Origin: DASWHK01 sp036398215
GTDB taxonomy: Bacteria; Acidobacteriota; UBA890
Length of the DNA stretch: 10,687 nucleotides
Assembly (NCBI GenBank): GCA_036398215.1
Contig: DASWHK010000046.1
Location: 1-10,687 of the forward strand
Reading direction: 5' to 3'
Position 1 is the first letter of the stretch. Each line of letters begins with the position of its first letter. The notes below the pieces were generated by a model, which had not been told where the DNA came from, did not search any database, and saw only the letters and a list, made by a program, of their open reading frames with translations. A program made the translations under genes and the position numbers. This document shows positions 1 through 7,588 of this stretch, piece after piece.

Positions 1-21
1 GGAGTCCTTGTAAACGATAGC

Positions 22-48
22 GGGGGCCGGCCTCGGCGGCCGGCCCCC
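22..48 (-). terminator. GC-rich hairpin downstream of groEL, probable terminator
   Basis: A perfect 11-bp inverted repeat (22-32 and 38-48) with a 5-nt loop lies about 50 nt past the groEL stop codon. The stem is entirely G/C. On the minus strand it is followed by GCTATCGTTTAC, which has only a short T run, so this is not a textbook intrinsic terminator. It could act as a weak or Rho-assisted terminator or as a 3' stabilising hairpin for groESL. It could equally serve a plus-strand gene ending left of the window. Confidence 0.55.
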
Positions 49-100
49 TCCCTGTCACGTCGGTCTTCGCGGGGTGATCGCCCGCCGGGATGAAGGGGCG

Positions 101-1744
<1,644 letters not shown>

Positions 1745-1746
1745 TT

Positions 1747-2040
1747 TCAACCCTCCAGAACCGCAAGGACGTCGTCCTCGCGCAAGATCACGTGCTCGAC
1801 GCCGTCGAGCTTCACCTCGGTGCCGCCGTACTTGGTGACCAGGATGCGGTCTCCGATCTCGACCTCGATGGGCAGCCGCTCGCCGTCTTCGTTGCGCCGT
1901 CCGGCGCCGACCGCGACGACCTTCGCCTCGAGGGGCTTCTCCTTGGCGGTATCGGGGATGATGATCCCGCCGCTAACCTCTTCCGCCGGCTCGAGCCTAC
2001 GGGCCAGAATCCGATCTCCCAACGGTGTGACGTTCGCCAT
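1747..2040 (-). CDS. groES: 10 kDa co-chaperonin GroES
   Basis: Heptameric lid of the GroEL folding chamber, cytosolic. The protein is 97 aa, identical in length to E. coli GroES. It starts MANVTPLGDRILARR. It contains the mobile-loop region EEVSGGIIIPDTAKEKP (about residues 21-37), whose hydrophobic IIIP segment binds GroEL, the VVAVGAG strand, and the closing motif VEHVILREDDVLAVLEG. The ATG at 2040 has a GGAGG 9 nt upstream (2054-2050). Upstream in-frame codons encode low-complexity sequence unlike GroES, so a longer start is rejected. It is first in the groES-groEL bicistron, under the promoter and structured leader described separately. recJ ends about 300 nt upstream on the same strand. 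Confidence 0.98.
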   Translation of the reverse strand: MANVTPLGDRILARRLEPAEEVSGGIIIPDTAKEKPLEAKVVAVGAGRRNEDGERLPIEVEIGDRILVTKYGGTEVKLDGVEHVILREDDVLAVLEG

Positions 2041-2155
2041 CGCTGGCAACCTCCATGAGACAATCGCGGCCGGGCGCGCCGGCGGAACGATCTGCGTCCG
2101 CCGCTCTCCGGTGCTGTCGGGCTGCGTGCCGGGGCCGTGAAACCTGGATGACGGT

Positions 2156-2197
2156 GGGGCTCCCGATCGGGCGCCCCGCGGTCGTGAGCCGACCGCG
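2156..2197 (-). promoter_or_regulatory. Two adjacent stem-loops in the groESL 5' leader
   Basis: The predicted leader between the promoter and groES is about 195 nt. It contains two neighbouring inverted repeats. Bases 2177-2197 form a perfect 8-bp stem (CGCGGTCG paired with CGACCGCG) around a 5-nt loop. Bases 2156-2177 form a near-perfect 22-nt palindrome (GGGGC, one mismatch, CCCGATCGGG, GCCCC). They share base 2177, so both may not form at full length together. Neither covers the groES Shine-Dalgarno sequence, about 100 nt further downstream. A role in mRNA stability or in temperature-dependent expression is inference. Confidence 0.5.
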
Positions 2198-2236
2198 CCG
2201 TCCGCCCGTGAACAAGGAAACGAGCGCAACACTGAG

Positions 2237-2269
2237 ATTATCTTAGGGGACAATTAGCAGATCGTCAAG
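2237..2269 (-). promoter_or_regulatory. Heat-shock-type (sigma-32-like) promoter of groESL, overlapping a sigma-70-like promoter
   Basis: On the minus strand CTTGACG (2269-2263) is followed after 13 nt by CCCCTAAGATAAT (2249-2237). The E. coli sigma-32 consensus is roughly CTTGAAA, 11-16 nt, then CCCCATNT, so the -35 core, the spacing and the CCCC run match and the AT that follows does not. The same bases also read as sigma-70: TTGACG (2268-2263), exactly 17 nt, then TAAGAT (2245-2240). Transcription would start near 2233. An imperfect palindrome with 7-nt arms (2232-2246, one mismatch) overlaps the -10. No CIRCE repeat is visible, so HrcA control is not supported. Confidence 0.6.
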
Positions 2270-2357
2270 CCGGCAGCGCCGCAACTCCCCCTCGCCCGCT
2301 GATCGCGCGCTCCCCGTGCCGGACCCCGGGGCTGCAAATCATCAAGCCGGCAGCGTC
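2261..2357. repeat. Short direct repeat of the recJ 3' end in the recJ-groES intergenic region
   Basis: The 14-mer TCAAGCCGGCAGCG occurs exactly at 2265-2278 and again at 2342-2355, 77 nt apart; extended to 20 nt (2261-2280 and 2338-2357) the copies match at 18 positions. The right copy is the last codons and stop of recJ (Leu-Pro-Ala-stop). The left copy is non-coding and supplies the -35 element (CTTGA) of the groESL promoter. The stretch between the copies is GC-rich with no gene and no convincing terminator. Confidence 0.6.
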
Positions 2358-4048
2358 ACGGAGCCGTCGACGTCGACCTGCTCGAGCTCGAGCTGCGGGC
2401 GCGCCGCGCCGTTCCAGTAGTTGATCTTCAGCTTGGCGACGGCGTCGATGTGCGCCCCCTTCTCGATCCGGGCGGCCAGCTCGGGGCGCCGCCAGGCGAC
2501 CGCCTCGATGCGGCAATCCCCCGCCCCCAGCCGCAGCTTGACGTGCTGTTCTTTGATGATCGCCGGTTCGGCCTCCACCCGCAGGTCGCGGCACAACAGC
2601 CGCGGCCGCGGGTTGCCGACGCCGAACGGCGCCAGCCGCTCGAGCTCGTTGGCGAGGCCGACGGCGTTGCGATCGACCAACAGCTCGGCGTCGCAAACGG
2701 TCTCGGTCGCCATTCGCCGCGCCCGTTCGAGCTCGTCGCCGCGGCTGGCGGCAAGCGCCTCGCATAGCGGCGCGACGTTGGCGGCGGAAAGCTGCAGGCC
2801 GGCAGCTTGCGGGTGGCCGCCGTACTCCACGAGCAGCTCGCCGACCGCGGCGAGGGCGCCGACGATGCTGAACCCGGGAATCGAGCGCGCCGATCCGAAC
2901 GCCCTGTCCTCGTCGACGGCGATCACCACGGCCGGGCGTCCCCAGGTCTCGACCAGCCGCGAGGCGACGATACCGATCACCCCGCGGTGCCAGCCAACGC
3001 CGTGAACGACCACCACCGAGGCGCCGTCCGCAGGCCGCTGGGCAAGCGCCTGCTCGAGAACCTCGGCCTCCACCTGCCGGCGCCGGGTGTTGGTGTCGTG
3101 CAACAGCTTGGCGAGGCGCCGGGCCACGCCGGGGTCGGCGGTCATGAACATCTCCACCGCGTCCCTGGGGTGGCCGAGCCGGCCGGCGGCGTTGATTCGC
3201 GGCGCCAGGCGGAAGCCGACGTCGGTGGCGCTCACCGGCGAGCGCACCCCGGCAAGCTCCATGAGGGCCCGAAGCCCGGGGTTGACCGCCTCGCCGAGCG
3301 TCGCCAGCCCGTGCCAGGTCAGGACGCGGTTCTCGCCGGAGAGTGGCACCAGGTCGGCCACCGTACCGAGCGCCACGAGCTTGAGCAGCGCCGTGCCCCG
3401 GAAGCCCTTGGGGTGCCGCTCGAGCACGCCGCGGGCGAGCTTGAAGGCGACCCCGACGGCGGCGAGGTCGGTCTCGGGGTAGCCGGCGTCCGGCAGCCGT
3501 GGGTTGAGCATCGCCAGCGCCGCCGGCACCTCGGCGCCCGGCTCGTGGTGGTCGGCGACGATCAGGTCGATGCCCAGGTCGCCGGCGCGGCGGGCGGCAT
3601 CGTGGGCGGTGATGCCGCAATCGACCGCGATGACGACCTTCGCCCCCATCGCGTGCGCCCGCTCGATGCCGCTCGGCTTGAGCCCGTAGCCGTCCTCGAG
3701 CCGGTGCGGCACCAGGTAGTCGATCTCGGCGCCGACGGCGCGCAGCGCCACGAGCAGAACCACGGTGCCGGTGATCCCGTCGACGTCGTAGTCGCCGTGC
3801 ACCACGATGCGCTCGCCCTTGTGGATGGCCGCCAGCAGCCGCTCGACCGCCGGCTCCATCGCCACGAACGAGAACGGCGAGTGCAGCTCGTCGAGGCTCG
3901 GCTCCAGAAACGCGCGGGCGGCGGCAGGGCTGTCGATGCCGCGCGCCGCGAGCACCCGGGCGGTGGTCGGCAACAGTCCCAGCTCGGCGGCAAGGGTGGC
4001 GGCGACCGCGGGGTCGTGGTCGCGCAGGCGCCAGGTCCGGGACGACAC
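2342..4048 (-). CDS. recJ: Single-stranded-DNA-specific exonuclease RecJ
   Basis: 5'-to-3' single-strand DNA exonuclease of the DHH phosphoesterase family, acting in RecF-pathway recombination, mismatch repair and base-excision repair. The protein is 568 aa (E. coli RecJ 577). Motifs in order: HGDYDVDGITGT (84-95), DCGI (143-146), ADHHEPG (165-171, the DHH metal-binding motif), GTVADLVPL (228-236), RINAAGRLGHP (284-294), the DHHA1-domain GGHPQAAG (410-417), and FGVGNPRP (475-482) leading into the C-terminal OB-fold region. All expected catalytic motifs are present. The start is uncertain. GTG at 4048 is assumed, but the nearest Shine-Dalgarno-like GGAGGG (4077-4072) is 23 nt upstream inside the end of accA; in-frame CTG codons at 4066 and 4060 are better spaced. 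It follows accA by 19 nt, so cotranscription is likely. Confidence 0.97.
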   Translation of the reverse strand: MSSRTWRLRDHDPAVAATLAAELGLLPTTARVLAARGIDSPAAARAFLEPSLDELHSPFSFVAMEPAVERLLAAIHKGERIVVHGDYDVDGITGTVVLLVALRAVGAEIDYLVPHRLEDGYGLKPSGIERAHAMGAKVVIAVDCGITAHDAARRAGDLGIDLIVADHHEPGAEVPAALAMLNPRLPDAGYPETDLAAVGVAFKLARGVLERHPKGFRGTALLKLVALGTVADLVPLSGENRVLTWHGLATLGEAVNPGLRALMELAGVRSPVSATDVGFRLAPRINAAGRLGHPRDAVEMFMTADPGVARRLAKLLHDTNTRRRQVEAEVLEQALAQRPADGASVVVVHGVGWHRGVIGIVASRLVETWGRPAVVIAVDEDRAFGSARSIPGFSIVGALAAVGELLVEYGGHPQAAGLQLSAANVAPLCEALAASRGDELERARRMATETVCDAELLVDRNAVGLANELERLAPFGVGNPRPRLLCRDLRVEAEPAIIKEQHVKLRLGAGDCRIEAVAWRRPELAARIEKGAHIDAVAKLKINYWNGAARPQLELEQVDVDGSVTLPA

Positions 4049-4067
4049 CGTCGCTTGCAGCTGCAGG

Positions 4068-5027
4068 CTAACCCTCCAATCCGGCGAGCGCTCCCATGCC
4101 GCGGAACTTGGCGTAGCGCCGCTCGATCAACGCCTCGACGTCCATCCCGATCAGCCCGTCGAGCTGCCGTTCCAGCGCCGCGCCCAGCGTCGACGCCATC
4201 GCCTCCGGGTCGTTGTGGGCGCCGCCCTCGGGCTCCGGGAGCACCTCGTCGACGAGGCCGAGCTCGAGGAGGTCGGGAGCCGTCAGCTTGAGGGCATCGG
4301 CGGCTTCCGAAGGGTGATCCGGATCGCGCCAGAGAATCGACGAGCAGGATTCCGGAGAGATGACCGAGTAGGTCGAGTAGCGCAGGATGCTGACGTGATC
4401 GCCGACGCCGATCCCGAGCGCGCCGCCGCTGCCGCCCTCCCCGATCACGGTGACGATGATCGGCACCCGCAGCACCGCCATCTCCCGGAGGTTCCTGGCG
4501 ATCGCTTCGGCGACCCCGCGGGCCTCGGCGCCGGCCCCGGGATAGGCGCCCGGCGTGTCGATGAACGTGAAGACGGGCCGCGAGAACTTCTCGGCCATCT
4601 TCATCACCCGCAGGGCCTTGCGGTACCCCTCCGGGTGCGGCATGCCGAAGTTGCGGTGCAGCTTCGACTTGGTGGTGCGCCCCTTCTGCTGCCCGATGAC
4701 GCAGATCGGGCGGCCGTTGAACTCCGCGAAGCCGGCGACGATCGCCGCGTCGTCGCCGAACTGCCGGTCACCGTGCAGCTCCAGGAAGCCGTTGAACAGG
4801 CGGCCGACGTAGTCGAGGGTGTAGGGCCGTTGCGGGTGGCGGGCCACCAAGGTGACCTGCCAGCGGGAAAGGTTGGCGTAGATCTCCCTCCGGGTCTTGT
4901 CGAGCTGCCGCTCGAGGTCGGCGAGGCGCGCGTCGCGCTCGGGCGAGGCCGGATACAGGCCGAGCTCGTGGATCTGCTTTTGCAGCTCCGCGATCGGCTT
5001 CTCGAAGTCTTCAGCTTTGCGGTCCAT
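4068..5027 (-). CDS. accA: Acetyl-CoA carboxylase carboxyltransferase subunit alpha
   Basis: With AccD it forms the carboxyltransferase that moves CO2 from biotin-BCCP to acetyl-CoA, giving malonyl-CoA for fatty acid synthesis in the cytosol. The protein is 319 aa, the same as E. coli AccA, and aligns by eye over its whole length. Landmarks are DFEKPIAEL (7-15), ARHPQRPYTLDYV (62-74), RNFGMPHPEGYRKALR (125-140), TFIDTPGAYPG (154-164), VIGEGGSGGALGIGVGD (194-210), YSTYSVISPE (217-226) and PEPEGGAH (264-271). The ATG at 5027 is chosen because the protein then starts like E. coli AccA; a longer upstream frame gives unrelated sequence. The ribosome-binding site is weak (only GCGAGA). No accD is in the window. 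The roughly 170-nt region divergent from the peptidase gene must hold its promoter, but I see no convincing -35/-10 pair there. recJ follows closely. Confidence 0.98.
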   Translation of the reverse strand: MDRKAEDFEKPIAELQKQIHELGLYPASPERDARLADLERQLDKTRREIYANLSRWQVTLVARHPQRPYTLDYVGRLFNGFLELHGDRQFGDDAAIVAGFAEFNGRPICVIGQQKGRTTKSKLHRNFGMPHPEGYRKALRVMKMAEKFSRPVFTFIDTPGAYPGAGAEARGVAEAIARNLREMAVLRVPIIVTVIGEGGSGGALGIGVGDHVSILRYSTYSVISPESCSSILWRDPDHPSEAADALKLTAPDLLELGLVDEVLPEPEGGAHNDPEAMASTLGAALERQLDGLIGMDVEALIERRYAKFRGMGALAGLEG

Positions 5028-5201
5028 GGTCTCGCGGCTCTGATCGCAGCCGGCGCCCACGTGGGCCGCGCGGAGGGCGCAAACGGTGTCCCACCCTCGT
5101 TCGGGCCGGCCGACGACTCCGAAGCGTAGCATGCAACCTTGCGTTCAAGCTGCGCCCCGGGGGAGGATCTGAGCCTGTTTTCGAGAGATGCGGCGAACCC
5201 C

Positions 5202-6806
5202 ATGACGACGGCATCGACCAGCATGGCCTTGATCCTGGCGGCCGCCACCCTGGCGCAGCCCGCCGCCGCCGGGCAGGGCGCCGCGGCGCGAGCCCCATTG
5301 CCGGTATCGCCCGACCGGATCGACCTCCGCCTCGAGGTGCGCTCCGAGCTGCCGGTGGTGGAGGTCGAAGCGGACCTCACGTTCCAGGCCAACGAGGACC
5401 TCGAGGCGGTCGAGCTCTTCATGGGCCCCAACCTGACCCTCGAGGCGGTCGCCGGCGAAGACGGGGTGCCGCTCGATTACCAGCGGCGCCGCGATCGGGT
5501 GCGTATCGCCACGCCGGCTCTCGCCGCCGGCGACACCGTCACCTGGCGCTTCCGCTACCAGCTCCGCTTCCCCGCGTCGCTCCGCGAGGCCGGCCAGATG
5601 TTCACCGCGTTACCGTGGTATCCACACTTCCGCCATCCCCCGAACGCTTTCGAGTACACCCGCTACGTCCCGATGCGCACCCGGCTGACCGCGACGTTGC
5701 CGCGCCCCTGGGTGCTGATCGCGCCGGGCGCCGGGACCACGCGAAACGACGGCCGCAACATCACCTATACCTGGACCGATTCGGTGCCCGCGCCGGCAAC
5801 CGCGCTGGTGATCGGCAACCTCGAGCAGCAGTCGCGCACCCATTCTTCGCGATTATTTCGCAGCTTCTTCCCGCCGGGCGCCCGTTCGGTGAGCCGTCCG
5901 TATGCCGAGTACTTCGCGGTGGCCGTCACCTACTTTGCCGACAATATCGGCAACCTCCCCCGCCGCAACTTCAGCCTCGTCGCGCTGCAACTGCCGGAGG
6001 GCATCAGCGGCCTCACCGTCGCCGGCGTGACCTTCCTGCAGGCGGGCGAGATCCGGCCCGAGCAGCCGTTCCCCTACCGGATCCTCGCCCACGAGATCGC
6101 CCACTACTGGTGGAACTACCACACCGAGATCCCGCGGCGCAGCGACGGCTGGCTGCGCGAGGGCCTGCCCACCTACAGCGCGCTGCTGTTCCTCGAGCAC
6201 CAGTACGGCCACGCGATGATGCGCCAGGAGCTGGAGCGGTCGCGCCGCGTGTCGCTCGCCGTCTCCTCCGACGAGCCGCTCGCGCTCGGCTTCGGGATGG
6301 CCACCACGGAGGCGATCTACGCCTTCAACTACCACAAGGCGGCCCTGGTGCTCCACATGCTGCGCCAGGTCATCGGATCCGACGGCTTCGCCCAGCTGCT
6401 GCGTCGCCTGCACGAGCTGCCGGCAGCCCTCACCCGCGGCGCGTTCGTCGCCGAGGCCGAGCGCATTTACGGCGACGACCTCTCCTGGTTCTTCGCCTCC
6501 TGGCTGGACAGCGCCGCGATCCCCAGCTTCACGGTCCGCTACGATTCCGGCGTCCACGAGGACGAGTCGCTGTCGCTCTTCCAGCTGCGCGGCGTCATCG
6601 AGCAGCACGGCGCCGCGATCCGCCATCCGGTGCTGCTGCGGATCCCGCTGGACGGCGCCCCGCCGCTCGAGCAGAGGGTGTGGATCGAGCCCGGCACGAC
6701 GGAGTTCGCCATCACTCTGCCCTCCCGGGCCCGCGGCCTCGAGTTCGACCCCCGGGGCGACCTGCTGTACCGCAGCGTGACGGTCGAGGAGCGCGCCCCG
6801 CGCTGA
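5202..6806 (+). CDS. Exported M1-like (gluzincin) zinc metallopeptidase
   Basis: A 534-aa protein with an N-terminal hydrophobic stretch (about residues 8-22, then an Ala-rich AQPAAAG) that looks like a signal peptide, although its n-region lacks positive charge. The N-terminal half (about 35-210) is beta-rich, like the M1 bowl domain. The catalytic zinc site is HEIAH (297-301) followed after 18 residues by Glu320, the HExxH-x18-E pattern of M1 peptidases. Downstream, YHKAALVLHML (377-387) resembles the M1 segment with the catalytic Tyr. The GxMEN substrate-binding motif normally upstream of HExxH is not evident; the stretch there reads GISGLTVAGVTFL (268-280). Aminopeptidase activity is therefore uncertain. 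The start is uncertain: ATG 5202 is preferred because it puts the signal-like segment near the N-terminus; alternatives are TTG 5139 (21 residues longer) and ATG 5223. No strong Shine-Dalgarno precedes 5202. It is divergent from accA and convergent with the small gene at 6861. Confidence 0.85.
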   Translation: MTTASTSMALILAAATLAQPAAAGQGAAARAPLPVSPDRIDLRLEVRSELPVVEVEADLTFQANEDLEAVELFMGPNLTLEAVAGEDGVPLDYQRRRDRVRIATPALAAGDTVTWRFRYQLRFPASLREAGQMFTALPWYPHFRHPPNAFEYTRYVPMRTRLTATLPRPWVLIAPGAGTTRNDGRNITYTWTDSVPAPATALVIGNLEQQSRTHSSRLFRSFFPPGARSVSRPYAEYFAVAVTYFADNIGNLPRRNFSLVALQLPEGISGLTVAGVTFLQAGEIRPEQPFPYRILAHEIAHYWWNYHTEIPRRSDGWLREGLPTYSALLFLEHQYGHAMMRQELERSRRVSLAVSSDEPLALGFGMATTEAIYAFNYHKAALVLHMLRQVIGSDGFAQLLRRLHELPAALTRGAFVAEAERIYGDDLSWFFASWLDSAAIPSFTVRYDSGVHEDESLSLFQLRGVIEQHGAAIRHPVLLRIPLDGAPPLEQRVWIEPGTTEFAITLPSRARGLEFDPRGDLLYRSVTVEERAPR

Positions 6807-6867
6807 CGGGCGCCGCCCTGCACACGTCATGTCCGTGACGGAGGACGTCCTCGACGGGCGTCAGCGC
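6800..6867. repeat. Inverted repeats between two convergent genes, possible bidirectional terminator
   Basis: A 9-bp perfect inverted repeat, GCGCTGACG (6800-6808) and CGTCAGCGC (6859-6867), spans both stop codons of the peptidase gene and the convergent small gene. Inside it are a 5-bp hairpin (6825-6829 with 6836-6840, 6-nt loop) and the 12-nt perfect palindrome GAGGACGTCCTC (6841-6852). There is no T tract, so an intrinsic terminator is not proven. Confidence 0.4.
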
Positions 6868-7400
6868 TGCAAGCGCGGGAAAAAGAAGCTGTGCAGCGCT
6901 TGCCCCAGCGCCCGCACGGGCTGCGCCAGCCGGGCGGCGACGCCCGCTGATCGGTGGCGCCCCTCGAGTTGCCCTTGCACGTAGGCCACGGCGTCCTGGC
7001 AGTAGCGTTCCATCAGCTCCTCGAAGGTGGCGCGAAAGCGCTCCCGCGGCGTGCCCTCGAGCGCTTGGAAGGCGTTTGAGGCGAGCACCTTCCGGCTCCA
7101 GGCGGCGCAGAAGCCCTCGATCCAGGCGATCTGATCGCCCACCGGCGGCGGCACCCCTTGCTGAGGCACCTCGACGCGAGCCGCGATCCAGATGCCGATG
7201 ATCTCGCGGGCCTCGGTGGCCAGGTTGCCGGCCAGCGCCCGGGCCCGCTCTCCGTCGCTGTCGAGCAGCACGCCGAAGGCCGGGAAGTTCTGCCGCCAGC
7301 TCTGGTGGCGGGCGGCCAGGCGGTCGCGGTCGCTGTGGAAGCGCTCAGCTGCCTCGCCGGCGAGCAGCGGCTCGGAGAGAAAGTGATCGACCGAAGTCAT
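6861..7400 (-). CDS. Uncharacterised 179-aa protein
   Basis: I do not recognise a family. The protein is 179 aa with no signal peptide and no clear transmembrane helix. It looks mostly alpha-helical. Charged helix-forming sequence covers about 10-75, a Pro/Gly break PQQGVPPPVGD covers 79-89, then there are further helices with the aromatic segment IAWIEGFCAAWSRK (91-104) and ERFRATFEELMERYCQDAVAYVQGQ (120-144). The last part (about 153-179) is an amphipathic Arg/Leu segment ending SFFFPRLQR, which could bind a membrane or partner; that is inference. The ATG at 7400 is chosen because AAGGA (7412-7408) lies 7 nt upstream. A longer frame would run through the tandem repeat and read as low-complexity Gly/Arg/Pro. 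It is divergent from the flippase-like gene and convergent with the peptidase gene, so it is probably transcribed alone. Confidence 0.75.
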   Translation of the reverse strand: MTSVDHFLSEPLLAGEAAERFHSDRDRLAARHQSWRQNFPAFGVLLDSDGERARALAGNLATEAREIIGIWIAARVEVPQQGVPPPVGDQIAWIEGFCAAWSRKVLASNAFQALEGTPRERFRATFEELMERYCQDAVAYVQGQLEGRHRSAGVAARLAQPVRALGQALHSFFFPRLQR

Positions 7401-7432
7401 GGGTGTGTCCTTGCTCGAGCTCGATACCGGAC

Positions 7433-7524
7433 CCCCGGGTCTTGCCGCCGCCCGGGATCTTGCCGGCCGCCCCGGGTCTTGCCGCCGCCCCGGATCTTGC
7501 CGGCCGCCCCGGATCTTGCCGGCC
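7433..7524. repeat. Five-copy GC-rich tandem repeat (18/19-nt units)
   Basis: The core TCTTGCC recurs at 7440, 7458, 7477, 7495 and 7514, with spacings of 18, 19, 18 and 19 nt. Two unit types are visible: GGGTCTTGCCGCCGC (copies 1 and 3) and GGATCTTGCCGGCCGC-like (copies 2, 4 and 5). The array lies wholly in the divergent intergenic region between the small minus-strand gene (start 7400) and the flippase-like gene (start 7589). Each unit is rich in CCGG/GGCC, so strong secondary structure is likely. Expansion by replication slippage is the simplest origin. Confidence 0.85.
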
Positions 7525-7576
7525 AGAGCTCGCTGCTGCCGGTTGACGGTTGACGGCATCGTACCGCCTTTTTCCC

Positions 7577-7588
7577 TATACTCAGGAA
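7577..7588 (+). promoter_or_regulatory. -10 box placed for a leaderless transcript
   Basis: TATACT (7577-7582, five of six bases of TATAAT) is followed by 6 nt and then the ATG at 7589. A transcript from this box would start at or next to the A of the start codon. No usable Shine-Dalgarno is present (an AGGA at 7584-7587 is only 1 nt from the ATG), which fits a leaderless mRNA. The -35 is weak: TTGACG at 7550-7555 is 21 nt away, and a tandem copy of TTGACGG lies just upstream at 7543-7549. Confidence 0.5.

Noticed and set aside
2041..2270. CIRCE operator upstream of groES
   Set aside because: No TTAGCACTC / GAGTGCTAA inverted repeat, even with several mismatches, is visible; the palindrome at 2232-2246 differs in sequence and spacing.
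2265..3620. A 451-codon minus-strand frame inside recJ
   Set aside because: It is the out-of-frame shadow of recJ, with extremely Arg-rich composition.
2807..4291. A 494-codon plus-strand open frame antisense to recJ and accA
   Set aside because: It covers unambiguous RecJ and AccA coding sequence and its product is Arg/Gly/Ala/His-rich with no family resemblance.
5139..5201. TTG start at 5139 for the M1-like peptidase
   Set aside because: It would put a 21-residue polar stretch before the signal-like segment; ATG 5202 fits an exported protein better, though this is not certain.
7433..7524. CRISPR array
   Set aside because: Units are contiguous with no unique spacers and are too short (18-19 nt).
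7401..7559. N-terminal extension of the small protein through the tandem repeat
   Set aside because: The extension would be low-complexity Gly/Arg/Pro encoded by the repeat, and a good Shine-Dalgarno marks the ATG at 7400.
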